DNA from: CAVRRZ01 sp963723745
Lineage (GTDB): Bacteria; Actinomycetota; Actinomycetes; Mycobacteriales; Geodermatophilaceae
Assembly: GCA_963723745.1 (NCBI GenBank)
Contig: CAVRRZ010000005.1
Span: 1,364,001 to 1,428,000 of the forward strand
DNA length: 64,000 nt
Direction: 5' to 3'
A program made the position numbers and the translations under genes. The notes below the pieces were generated by a model. The model was given only the letters and a program-made list of their open reading frames with translations, did not search any database and was not told the origin of the DNA. This document shows, piece after piece, positions 11,040 through 20,695 of this stretch; within the stretch, counting starts at the first letter, position 1; each line of letters begins with the position of its first letter.

Positions 11040-11339
11040 CTACTCCTCGGGCCAGCCCACGATCGACAGGTCGATGCGACCGTTGCGCAGCGGCACCCCC
11101 TCGCCGGCCAGGAGCTCCAGCTGGCGGACGCGCACCGGCTCGGCCGCCGTCCCGTCGGCCCGGACGACGCGGTGCCACGGGACGGCGCCGCCGCCGGCGG
11201 CCAGGGCCCGCGCCACGCGGCGCGGGCCCACGCCCACCATGCGGCCGACCGCCCCGTAGGTGCTCACCCGACCGACCGGGATCGACTCGACGGCGTCGAA
11301 GACGGCCTCGTCGACCTCGAGGGCGGGGCGCTGCGGCAC
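11040..11339 (-). CDS. alkyltransferase-like (ATL) DNA-binding protein
   Basis: Small 99-residue protein equal to the DNA-binding domain of O6-alkylguanine-DNA alkyltransferase. It reads FDAVESIPVGRVSTYGAVGR (recognition-helix region), VGPRRVARALAAGG (Arg finger) and VPWHRVVRADG. The active-site motif PCHRV of true MGMT is PWHRV here, so the acceptor Cys is replaced by Trp. This defines ATL proteins, which bind and flip O6-alkylguanine without repairing it and hand the lesion to nucleotide excision repair in the characterised cases. It sits just upstream of adnA and matches the position of Rv3204 in M. tuberculosis. The start is GTG at 11337-11339, chosen because the family alignment begins a few residues later; its Shine-Dalgarno is poor, so a slightly longer N-terminus is possible. 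Confidence 0.85.
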   Translation of the reverse strand: MPQRPALEVDEAVFDAVESIPVGRVSTYGAVGRMVGVGPRRVARALAAGGGAVPWHRVVRADGTAAEPVRVRQLELLAGEGVPLRNGRIDLSIVGWPEE

Positions 11340-11373
11340 GGGACGGTCAGGCAGAGGGCCTCCGGCGAACCGC

Positions 11374-12474
11374 TCAGCCCTGGTAGTCGCTGTTGGTGAG
11401 CCACCACTCGCTGAGCGCCCCGAGCTCCTCCTGGGTGCTGCCGGCCGCGTAGACGATGCCCTCGACACCGAACTCCCAGTCGGTCCACGCGATGACCAGT
11501 CCGCTGTCGGTGATGGCACAGGCCACCTCGCCGCCCTGCACGCCACCGACGTCCCACGTGGTCACGCCGGTCGTGGTGGTGCAGTCCTCGCCCTCGGGCA
11601 TCGGCTCCAGACCCGCCCCCGCGACGTCGTCGGCGAAGACCTGGTCGAGCGTGTCGGTGTCCTCGTACAGGTAGAACTCCGCCTCCTGCGGTCCCGGCTG
11701 CGTGGTGCTGGGACCACAGGTGACGTGCGCGATGTCGCCGTCGCCCTCGAGGGCGGCCTCCTCGCAGTCGGTGAAGTCGGCAGGCACGATGCTGATCAGG
11801 TAGTCGGCGTCCCCACCGGTCTCCGTCGGGGACGGCGACGGGGTCGGGGACCCGGAGGTCGTCGGCGCGGAGCTCGACGTGGTGGGAGACGTCGACGGGG
11901 ACGTGGTGCGGTCGGTCGCGACCGGGTCCTCGTCACCCCCGAGGCTCAACCACAGGACGGCGCCGACCGCCGCCAGCAGCACGATGCCCGCCACGACCGC
12001 GATGATCAGGTTGCGCTTGCTCCCGCCGGAACCGCCCGGGCCACCCGGCCCCGCGGGCCCGCCCGGCCCGCCCGGTCCGCCGTACCCGTAGGGGCCACCG
12101 GGTCCCGGCGGCGGAATCGGACCGCCCGGACCACCGGCGTACGGACCCCCTGCGTACGGGCCTCCCGGGTAGGGCCCCTGCTGCGGGTACGGGGCCCCGG
12201 GCCCCTGCTGCGGGTACGGGGCCCCGGGCCCCTGCTGCGCGTACTGGCCGGGGGGCGGCGGAAAGCCCTGCCCCTGCGGGGGCGGGTACCCACCAGGGCC
12301 CGGCTGTGGGAACTGTGCCGTCTGGTCCCGCTGCCAACCCTGGCCCTGCGGTGTCGTCGGCTGGTCCGCCGGCGGGGTCGCGCCACCGGGGTTCTGGGAC
12401 GGCGGCCCCCAGCCCTCCGGTGCAGGTCCGCGACCGGCAGCGGTCGCGTCGTCGTCCGAGGTGGGGGAACCCAT
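11374..12474 (-). CDS. Pro/Gly-rich single-pass membrane protein with a Ser/Thr linker and small extracellular domain
   Basis: 366-residue protein of unknown function. The first 165 residues are Pro/Gly/Gln-rich with repeated QQGPGAPYP and GGPYA units, followed by one transmembrane helix (RNLIIAVVAGIVLLAAVGAV), a Ser/Thr/Pro linker typical of exported actinobacterial proteins, and a C-terminal domain of about 130 residues with four Cys that could form two disulphides (including DFTDCEEAAL, AHVTCGPST, GEDCTTTT, VACAITDSG). Topology N-in/C-out is inferred. The ATG at 12472-12474 is preceded by GGAGG eight bases upstream. The frame is intact in a region where neighbours are broken. Located between the ATL gene and the maleylpyruvate-isomerase-like gene, same strand; the C-terminal fold was not recognised. 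Confidence 0.75.
   Translation of the reverse strand: MGSPTSDDDATAAGRGPAPEGWGPPSQNPGGATPPADQPTTPQGQGWQRDQTAQFPQPGPGGYPPPQGQGFPPPPGQYAQQGPGAPYPQQGPGAPYPQQGPYPGGPYAGGPYAGGPGGPIPPPGPGGPYGYGGPGGPGGPAGPGGPGGSGGSKRNLIIAVVAGIVLLAAVGAVLWLSLGGDEDPVATDRTTSPSTSPTTSSSAPTTSGSPTPSPSPTETGGDADYLISIVPADFTDCEEAALEGDGDIAHVTCGPSTTQPGPQEAEFYLYEDTDTLDQVFADDVAGAGLEPMPEGEDCTTTTGVTTWDVGGVQGGEVACAITDSGLVIAWTDWEFGVEGIVYAAGSTQEELGALSEWWLTNSDYQG
12172..12243. repeat. 27-bp tandem repeat inside the Pro/Gly-rich coding sequence
   Basis: Two full copies and a partial third of a 27-base unit starting GGGCCCCTGCTGCGGGTAC encode repeated QQGPGAPYP peptide. The period is a multiple of three, so copy-number change would alter length without breaking the frame. 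Confidence 0.8.
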
Positions 12475-12588
12475 GGCGAATACCTCCGGGGCTGGTGGAA
12501 GCGGCAGCACAGCCTAAGAAGTCCGACCGGCGCAGCGGGCACCGGCGTGCGCCGCCGGTGTGTCGGTCGGATCGCCTCGTGCGAGGGA

Positions 12589-13170
12589 TCAGGCCTTGCG
12601 GCCGAAGCGCGCCAGCAGCCGCACCTGGGGCGGGGCGGCGCCCGAGACGTCCAGCGGTCGGGCCGATGATGCCGGGGACGCCGTCGACGCGGCAGCCGGT
12701 CGGCGTAGACGAGCCCCGCCGTCACCAGCTCACCGTCCAGTTCCGTGTCACCGCCGGTCGCCTGAGCCAGGTCCCAGGAGTGCACGGTGAGGTCGGCGGT
12801 CATCTCGAAGATGTAGTCGGCGGCCGGCCGCGGGCCGCGCGGACAGGTGCACCGTGCGGATCAGCGCGTCGTCCTCGGCGAAGGCGGACAGGGCGTCGTC
12901 CGCGGCGGACTCCCAGCTGGTGAACGGGTCGTTGCCCAGCAGGTCGGTCGTGTCGGTCGGGAACCGCCCCTCCACGTAGGGCTCACCGGCCAGCAGAGGG
13001 GGCACCCACAGCGCCTCGGTCACCAGGTGCGCGACCAGGTCGGCCACCGTCCACTCGGGCAGGGCCTCGTCCTCCCACTGGTCCGGCGCGACCGCGTCGA
13101 CACGGTCGGTGAACTGGGCCTGGGCGCGCTGGAAGAGCTCGAGGAGCTCCACGGGAGAGAAGTCGGCCAT
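12589..13170 (-). CDS. mycothiol-dependent maleylpyruvate isomerase-like (DinB-fold) protein (frame interrupted)
   Basis: About 193 residues, DinB/YfiT-like four-helix fold as in the actinobacterial TIGR03086/maleylpyruvate isomerase N-terminal family. It reads LELFQRAQAQFTDRVDAVAP, WTVADLVAHLVTEALW (the metal-type DxxxHL pattern) and, after a frame change near 12838, FEMTADLTVHSWDLAQATG (second DxxxHxWDLA pattern), then ends LLARFGRKA. These two motifs supply the His ligands of the family, whose members often use mycothiol; the specific reaction is unknown. Frame changes near 12838 and 12690 cancel, so total length stays divisible by three. ATG at 13168-13170; an in-frame ATG five codons upstream is possible. 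Downstream of moeZ, separated by a strong hairpin. Confidence 0.75.
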
Positions 13171-13191
13171 GCGCCCAGTGAACATGCCGAG

Positions 13192-13227
13192 GGCCCGGTC
13201 CGCTCGCCGGGGAGAGCGGACCGGGCC
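13192..13227 (-). terminator. strong hairpin terminator after moeZ
   Basis: Perfect 14-bp inverted repeat (GGCCCGGTCCGCTC at 13192-13205 pairing with 13214-13227) around an eight-base loop, in the gap between the moeZ stop and the next gene start. No clear T-tract, which is usual for actinobacterial terminators. Confidence 0.75.
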
Positions 13228-13283
13228 GCCCCCTGCAGGGGCCCACCGCGAGCATGCGAGTGGTGGGGGGCAGGGGGTGTCTC
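13225..13283 (-). repeat. dispersed terminator-like repeat, copy A (after moeZ)
   Basis: Directly after the moeZ stop. On the minus strand it reads ACCCCCTGCCCCCCAC, then CTCGC-n3-CTCG, then CCCCTGCAGGGGGCGGCC. A close relative follows the DUF3499 gene at 63403-63462 and a looser one follows ahcY near 54636-54697. All three begin at a stop codon, suggesting a genome-wide 3'-end element. Two copies share most positions by eye; no alignment score was computed. Confidence 0.6.
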
Positions 13284-14445
13284 TCAGTAGGTGGGCAGCG
13301 CCTTGTCGATGCGCGTGGCCCATGCCGTGACGCCGCCCTGGACGTGCACGGCGTCCCTGAACCCGGCGTTCTTGACCGCGGCGAGCGCCTCGGCGGAGCG
13401 GACGCCGGTCTTGCAGTGCAGCACGATCGGCTTGTCGTTCGGCAGCTGCGCCAGCGCCCGGCCGGAGAGGATCTCGTCCTTCGGGATCAGCTTCGCGCCG
13501 GGGATCGACACGATCTCGTACTCGTTGGGCTCCCGGACGTCGATCAGCTCGAAGTCCTTGCCGGCGTCCATCATGTCCTTGAGCTCGTCGACCGTGATCG
13601 TCGAGCCGGCCGCGGCCTCCTGGGCCTCGACCGACACGACGCCGCAGAAGGCCTCGTAGTCGATGAGCCCGGTGATCGGCTCACCCTCGGGGTCCTTGCG
13701 GACCTTGATCTCGCGGAAGGTCATCTCGAGGGCGTCGTAGACCATCAGCCGGCCGAGCAGCGTCTCGCCGATGCCGGTGATCAGCTTGACCGCCTCGGTG
13801 GCCTGGATCGCGCCGATGGTCGCGCAGAGGACGCCGAGCACGCCGCCCTCGGCGCAGCTCGGGACCATGCCGGGCGGCGGCGGCACCGGGTAGAGGTCGC
13901 GGTAGTTGGGGCCGTGCTCGTTCCAGAAGACCGAGACCTGGCCGTCGAAGCGGTAGATCGAGCCCCAGACGTAGGGCTTGTTCAGCAGCACGCACGCGTC
14001 GTTGACCAGGTAGCGCGTGGCGAAGTTGTCGGTGCCGTCGACGATGAGGTCGTACTCGGCCGAAGATGTCGAGCACGTTGTCGCTGTCCAGGCGCGTCTC
14101 GTGCAGCCGGACGTCGATCAGCGGGTTGATCTCCTTGATGGAGTCGCGCGCGCTCTCGGCCTTGGACCGGCCGACGTCGGACTGCCCGTGGATGATCTGG
14201 CGCTGCAGGTTGGACTCGTCGACGGTGTCGAACTCGACGATGCCGAGGGTGCCGACCCCGGCCGCGGCCAGGTACATCAGCACCGGCGAGCCGAGGCCGC
14301 CGGCGCCGACGGCGAGCACCTTGGCGTTCTTCAGCCGCTTCTGCCCGTCCATCCCGACATCGGGGATGATCAGGTGGCGGCTGTACCGGCGGACCTCCTC
14401 GATGGAGAGGTCGGCGGCGGGCTCCACCAGGGGTGGCAGGGACAC
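13284..14445 (-). CDS. moeZ: MoeZ: adenylyltransferase/sulfurtransferase (one frame break)
   Basis: Two-domain E1-like plus rhodanese protein that adenylates and then thiocarboxylates ubiquitin-like sulfur carriers (MoaD for molybdopterin; CysO-type carriers for cysteine). Visible: VRRYSRHLIIPDVGMDGQKR, LAVGAGGLGSPVLMYLAAAG (ATP loop), DESNLQRQIIHG (catalytic Arg region), PSCAEGGVLGVLCATIG, and a C-terminal rhodanese with IVLHCKTGVRSAE, whose Cys carries the persulfide. About 386 residues, normal. GTG at 14443-14445 has GAGGAG five bases upstream. One inserted base near 14060 (TTCGGCCGAG where TTCGCCGAG is expected) breaks the frame; correcting it restores DIFAEYDLIVDGTDN. Same order next to the DUF3152 gene as in M. 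tuberculosis. Confidence 0.9.
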
Positions 14446-14566
14446 GGTCGCTCCTCGGATCTGCGGACTCTGGTGTGCACAACAGCCTGCCATCCCCGCT
14501 GATTCCTTCGCGTGCGAGGAGTGGGAGGCGCAGGCACCCGGAGCGCAACGCGCCCATGGATGGCGA

Positions 14567-15667
14567 CTACGGATAGGGCCAGGCGTTCTTGGCGCAGCCC
14601 TGGAGGCCGAGGGTCTGCTGCACCATCACCGGCGCGGGCTGCCCGGGGCCCGGGCAGTCGACGTGGCCGTTGCCGAGGACGTGACCGACCTCGTGGTTGA
14701 CGACGTACTGACGGTAGGTCGCGATGTCGCCGTCGTAGTGCGGGACGGCGGTGACCCAGCGGGCCAGGTTGATGACGGCGCGCTCCCCGTAGCGGCAGGA
14801 CGTGTACCCGCCGGTGCCGACGCCCGGGCAGTACTTCTCCATGCTGCCGGGGCTGACCAGGCTGACGCGGAAGTCGTAGTCGCCGGCGGCCGCGGCCGCG
14901 GCGTCCACGCGCTGGAAGGACATCTGCCCGCCGGCGCCCCACGACCGGGGATCGCCGAGGGTCTCCTCCACCGCCTCGGCGAAGGCGGCGCCCTCGACGT
15001 CGATGCCGTCCTCGATCTCGACGACGAAGCGCTGGGTCGGCCCCGAGCCGAGCACCTCCGAGCCGCCGGCCACCACGGTGACCGAGCTGGCCCCCTGCTC
15101 GACGTAGGTCTGCGCGGCCGGCTCGCTCGGGGTCTCGCTGGGCCCGGCGTCGGCCTCGGCGGAGCGGGTCGGACCCGGTACCACCGATGGCGGCGACTCG
15201 GCCACCTGCTGCCGGACGACGGGCGTCTCGATCGCCGCGGCGGCGTCCGTGCCGGTCGCCTCGCCGGGTGAGGTCAGGGCGAGGTCGACCAGAGTCACGA
15301 CCGTGGCCACGGCCAGCACGGGGACGGCGTAGGCCCGCCATCCGTACGCGTGCACGAACCGGCGGATCCGTCCCTGGGGCTCCGGCTCGGGGCGGCGACC
15401 GCGCGGAACGACGTCCGGGGCGGCGACGAGGGGGCCGTCCGGCCGGAGCCGGCGCTGCGACGCCCGATCGGGTCTCGGCGTCCGGTCGACCGGCGGCGAG
15501 GCGGTGCGCACGCCACCGGCATCGCGGACGGGCGGGACCGGCGGACGGCGGTCGACCGGCCGGGCCGGCGAGCGGTGCGCGGGCGGCGGCACCGGTGGAC
15601 GGGCGAGCGACGGTCGGGCGACCGGTCGACGATCGGTCGGCGAGCCGTCGGCGCGTCGTCCGACCAC
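14567..15667 (-). CDS. DUF3152 membrane-anchored metzincin-like protease
   Basis: 366-residue protein with a long Pro/Arg-rich cytoplasmic N-terminus, one transmembrane helix (AYAVPVLAVATVVTLVDLAL, about residues 121-140) and an extracytoplasmic DUF3152 domain. The domain carries NHEVGHVLGNGHVDCPG, matching HExxHxxGxxH, the zinc site and catalytic Glu of metzincins; the Cys pairs (YCPGVG, SCRYG, DCPG, QGCAKN) may form disulphides. It corresponds by position to Rv3207c beside moeZ. Physiological substrate unknown; an envelope protease is the natural inference. GTG at 15665-15667 is chosen because GGGAGG stands eight bases upstream; readings further upstream lose protein-like composition. Intact frame. 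Confidence 0.83.
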   Translation of the reverse strand: MVGRRADGSPTDRRPVARPSLARPPVPPPAHRSPARPVDRRPPVPPVRDAGGVRTASPPVDRTPRPDRASQRRLRPDGPLVAAPDVVPRGRRPEPEPQGRIRRFVHAYGWRAYAVPVLAVATVVTLVDLALTSPGEATGTDAAAAIETPVVRQQVAESPPSVVPGPTRSAEADAGPSETPSEPAAQTYVEQGASSVTVVAGGSEVLGSGPTQRFVVEIEDGIDVEGAAFAEAVEETLGDPRSWGAGGQMSFQRVDAAAAAAGDYDFRVSLVSPGSMEKYCPGVGTGGYTSCRYGERAVINLARWVTAVPHYDGDIATYRQYVVNHEVGHVLGNGHVDCPGPGQPAPVMVQQTLGLQGCAKNAWPYP

Positions 15668-15800
15668 GTGCCGGTCCTCCCACCGCTCGACTGCTCCCGG
15701 CGGGCATCGACCCGCGCGCGGACGACCGGGGCGTCGCCCGCCCCACCCTCTCACGCGGAACGGAACACGCCCGGCAAGCGCGCGGTGTGGCACCCGGATG

Positions 15801-16715
15801 TCACCGGCGCACGGAGCGCTCCTCGGCCAGCGCCAGCACCGCTCGCGCCACCGGTTCCGGGGTCTCGAGCTGCGCGACGTGACCGACGCCCTCGAGCAGC
15901 TGCAAGCGGGCCCCGGGCACCGTGGCGGCCAGCCGCGGGGCGAGCGCGGGGTCGACCAGCTTGTCGCGGTCGCCCCACACGACCAGCGTCGGCGTGCGGC
16001 AGCCGGCGGGCCTGGCGCCAGGCGTTGGCGCCCCGAGCCGCAGGTAGGACGTGATCAGGCCCCGCATGCTTCGGGTCAGCGCCCGGTCGGCCCACGGCTG
16101 CTCGCTGCGCTCGCGCATCTCCTCGACGGCCTGGTCCAGCCGCTCGCGGGGCACCCGCGACGGGTCGCCGAAGCACATCCGGATCATCGCGCGGACGTGC
16201 TGCTCGGGCGCGATCCCGGCCATGCGCTGCTCGGCGAGCGGCGGGATGCCGGGCAGCAGGAGCAGCAGCAGCGCCCGGCTGAAGGCGGGGGGCACGCGGT
16301 AGACCGGCATCGCCGGGCGAGACCAGGGTCAGCGACGCCACCAGGTCGGGACGGCGAGCGGCGACCAGCAGGCTGACCAGGCCGCCGAGGGAGTTGCCGA
16401 GCAGGTGCACCGGCTGACCGCTGCCCGGGCCCCGGGCAGGTCGACGCACGTGCTCGAGCAGGTCGACGACCGCCTCGCCGTGCCCGCGGATCGAGTAGTG
16501 CCCGCGCGGCGGCGGCTGCGACCGCCCGAAGCCCGGCAGGTCCAGTGCCCACCCGTCGAAGCGGACGGCGAGCAGCGCGGCCAGGTCGGTCCAGTTGGTG
16601 GACGCGCCACCCAGGCCGTGCACGTAGAGCGCGCGCTCGCGCGGGGCGCCGACCGTCGGCGTCGACCGGACCCGGTCCACGGCGTGTGGCGGACGAAGAC
16701 CTCACCGCCGCGCAT
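15801..16715 (-). CDS. alpha/beta hydrolase, LipV-like (frame interrupted)
   Basis: Ser hydrolase of about 304 residues. ATG at 16713-16715, seven bases after GGGAG, gives MRGGEVFVRHTPWTG; after a frame change near 16665 the protein reads ALYVHGLGGASTNWTDLAAL (oxyanion hole), WALDLPGFGRSQPPPRGHYS, LLGNSLGGLVSLLVAARRP (nucleophile Ser in GNSLG), and after another change near 16320 VVWGDRDKLVDP (acid) and LLEGVGHVAQLETPEP (His). The two changes cancel in total length. Closest in context to Rv3203 (LipV), although gene order is rearranged. Substrate unknown, probably a small ester or lipid. It faces away from the TetR gene across about 205 bases, so it may be a target of that regulator; that is inference. 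Confidence 0.78.
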
Positions 16716-16920
16716 CGGCGATCTCCCGGCCCGGCCAGGGCGGCAGCACGCGGCGCAGCCGCGGCAGCGGGCGTCGGACGAGGGCAGCCGTCCGGCGGCG
16801 CGCCGGGCTCGGCGCGGTCGGCGGAACGGTGGCACGCGTCGGGCATCGCCGTCCGACGGTAATCCGGTCGGCTGCGCCGCGGCGCGGCCGACAGAACCCG
16901 CCGGTAACATCGACGGCGCC

Positions 16921-17570
16921 ATGCAGACCCCCCGCCCGGCCGCCGCGCCCAACCGCCGCACGTCCCGCCTGCCCCGGGGCGCCCGCCGGCTGCAGTTGCT
17001 GCGCGCCGCGCAGGACGTCTTCGTCGCCCAGGGCTTCCACGCCGCCGCGATGGACGACATCGCCGACCGCGCCGGCGTGAGCAAGCCGGTGCTGTACCAG
17101 CACTTCCCCGGCAAGCGGGAGCTGTACCTGGCGCTGCTCGAGGAGCACGTCATCGGAGCTCGCCGACCGGGTGCCGAGGCGCATGGCCGCGACCGACGAC
17201 AACCGCGAGCGGGTGGACGGCGCCGTGCGGCGCCTACTTCGAGTTCATCGACGCCGAGGGCGAGGCCTTCCGGCTGGTCTTCGAGTCCGACCTGCGCAAC
17301 GACGCCGACGTCCGCTCCATCGTCGACCGCGGCACCGAGGTGTGCGTCGAGGCGATCGCCGAGGTGATCGCCGCCGACACCGGCGCCGACACGGAGCGCG
17401 CGCTGCTGCTGGCGGCCGGGCTCACCGGCCTGGCCGAGACCAGCGCCCGCTGGTGGCTGCCGCGCAAGGGCACCGTGTCGCGCGACGAGGCGGTCTCACT
17501 GATGTCGGCGCTGGCGTGGCGCGGGATCTCCGGCTTCCCGCTGGTCGACGGCGGCACCGCCCGCGACTGA
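16921..17570 (+). CDS. TetR-family transcriptional regulator (two extra bases)
   Basis: About 215 residues. The N-terminal HTH reads RLQLLRAAQDVFVAQGFHAA then MDDIADRAGVSKPVLYQHFP, a canonical TetR helix-turn-helix. The C-terminal ligand/dimer region continues after two inserted G bases near 17157 (GTCATCGGAGCTC for GTCATCGAGCTC) and 17228 (GTGCGGCGCC for GTGCGCGCC): AYFEFIDAEGEAFRLVFESD, then WWLPRKGTVSRDEAVSLMSA and GFPLVDGG. It corresponds to Rv3208, which also sits upstream of a DUF3107 gene. The ATG is at 16921. Likely binds the divergent promoter shared with the LipV-like gene; ligand unknown. Confidence 0.85.
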
Positions 17571-17665
17571 GCCGTTCGCTGTCGGCGCACCCCGACGGCA
17601 GCCCCGCCGCCGCGCCGCTGGACTAGCGTTGGAGCCAGTCGCGCGAACCGAGGAGGCATCGCCCC

Positions 17666-17901
17666 GTGGAAGTCAAGATCGGCGTCCAGCACTCCCCCCG
17701 GGAGCTGGTCATCGACAGCCCCAAGACCCCCGACGAGATCGCGGCGGAGGTGTCCAAGGCCATGTCCGGCTCACCAAGGACGGCCTGCTGACGCTCGTCG
17801 ACGAGCGGGGACGCCGGATCGTCGTCCCGGTCGACCGGATCGCCTACGTCGAGATCGCCCAGGCCGACCAGCGCCGGGTGGGGTTCATCGCAGGCTCCTG
17901 A
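17666..17901 (+). CDS. DUF3107 small protein (one base missing)
   Basis: About 78 residues, matching the actinobacterial DUF3107 family (M. tuberculosis Rv3208A, TB9.4). GTG at 17666-17668 lies nine bases after GAGGAGG. It reads EVKIGVQHSPRELVIDSP, DEIAAEVSKAMSG, then LTKDGLLTLVDERGRRIVVP and VDRIAYVEIAQADQRRVGF. One base is missing near 17773, in the run TCCGGCTCACC. Function not established; the compact beta-rich sequence resembles an ATP-binding or small adaptor fold only loosely. It follows the TetR gene by about 95 bases, the arrangement kept in mycobacteria. Confidence 0.8.
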
Positions 17902-17912
17902 GCACCCGCCGT

Positions 17913-17952
17913 CCGAGAGGGCGTCGTCCGCGTGCGGACGGCGCCCTCTCGG
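17913..17952. terminator. bidirectional hairpin terminator between convergent genes
   Basis: CCGAGAGGGCG at 17913-17923 pairs with CGCCCTCTCGG at 17942-17952, and the inner part (GTCCGC/GCGGAC) extends the stem. It lies between the DUF3107 stop and the convergent ferritin-like gene, so it can serve both strands. Confidence 0.85.
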
Positions 17953-17958
17953 CGTCGG

Positions 17959-18610
17959 TCAGGGCTTCAGGCCCAGGGCCTGCATGCGCTCGGTGTGCGC
18001 GCTCGGTGATCCGCTCGATCAGCCGCCCGACGCCGGCCAGGTCGCCGGTGCCGCCCATGATCAGGTCGGCCAGCCGGTCGTGCTCGGCGATGACGGCCTG
18101 CGACCTGGTGATCGCCTCTCCGACGAGCCGCCGGCCCCACAGGGCCAGCCGCCCGGCCACCCGGCGGTCCGCGGCGATGGCCGCGCGGACCTCGCGGACG
18201 GCGAAGTCGGCGTGCCCGGTGTCGGCCAGCACCTCCAGCACGAGGGCGCGGTCGGCGTCGGGGAGGAAGGCGGCGATCTCGCGGTAGAAGTCCGCGGCCA
18301 GCCCGTCGCCGACGTAGGCCTTGACCAGGCCCTCCAGCCAGTTGCTGGGCCGGGTGCTCTCGTGGAAGGCGTCGAGCGCCGGCACGAACGGAGTCATCGC
18401 TTCCGCGGGGTCGGCACCGAGCTCGGTGATCCGCTCGGTGAGCCGGCCGTGGTGGGCGATCTCGGCCGCGGCCATGCGGGCCAGCGCCGCCCGGCCGGTC
18501 AGCGTGGGGGCCATCCGGGCGTCCTCGGCCAGCCGGTCGAACGCGGTCAGCTCGGCGTAGGCGAGCACGCCGAGCAGGTCGACGACGGCACGGTTGTCGA
18601 CCGAGGTCAC
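17959..18610 (-). CDS. ferritin-like-fold protein (Rv3210c-type; one extra base near 3' end)
   Basis: About 216 residues, nearly all helical, of the actinobacterial ferritin-like family related to the MiaE/tRNA-hydroxylase superfamily. Metal-type residues are visible: GVLAYAELTAFDRLAEDAR, MAAAEIAHHGRLTERI (ExxH), then LADTGHADFAV and VIAEHDRLADLIMG. A di-iron or regulatory four-helix bundle is inferred; the substrate is unknown. GTG at 18608-18610 has GGAG seven bases upstream. One inserted base near 18000 breaks the last 20 codons; correction gives ERAHTERMQALGLKP. The stop lies 7 bases after the shared terminator. The next gene upstream on the other strand is the DEAD-box helicase, as in mycobacteria. 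Confidence 0.78.
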
Positions 18611-18967
18611 GGGGCGGCTCCAGGGATCGCGACGAGAGGCACGTGGGAGGGGCACCGCCTCCCCCGGGCGGGTGTGCCCGCGGGCACACGGGCGGTGCGG
18701 CGACGAGAGGCTAACGAACGTCCGCGCTACCATGGGAATCGGCGAGCCTTCGGGCTTGCTGGTATCTGTGCGCTGACTACCGCCGGACGCCGCCCTCAGG
18801 GGCAGGTGACCGAGAGCCCCCAGGGGCTGTCTCCCGGGTCGGATCCTTCCGCCCGGTCAGCTGGTGCGAGTCGGCGCTGGAACTTCCCGCGACATCCGAC
18901 ATCGGGACGACACCCGCCGCGCCCCCCGCGACGCCGGGCCTCCCCCACCAGACCAGAGGCGAGAACC
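18611..18967 (+). promoter_or_regulatory. structured 5' leader of the DEAD-box helicase gene with a short upstream frame
   Basis: 357 bases without a normal gene. From 18732 a 14-codon frame (ATG at 18732, stop 18774-18776) reads MGIGEPSGLLVSVR. Inside it is a UUCG-capped hairpin (GCGAGCC-TTCG-GGCTTGC, about 18742-18759). Further on, AGCCC-CCAG-GGGCT flanked by GAG/CTC forms a second hairpin near 18812-18832. Long structured leaders autoregulate some DEAD-box helicase genes in other bacteria; here that is inference. The divergent promoter of the ferritin-like gene must also lie in this stretch. No clear -35/-10 pair was found. Confidence 0.45.
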
Positions 18968-20649
<1,682 letters not shown>

Positions 20650-20695
20650 TCCCGGACGCTGCCGAGCCGCCGTGCCACATCTGTCGCGCCCGCCG

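Noticed and set aside
18732..18776. The 14-codon frame as an annotated gene
   Set aside because: No Shine-Dalgarno and no evidence of conservation; kept only as part of the leader.
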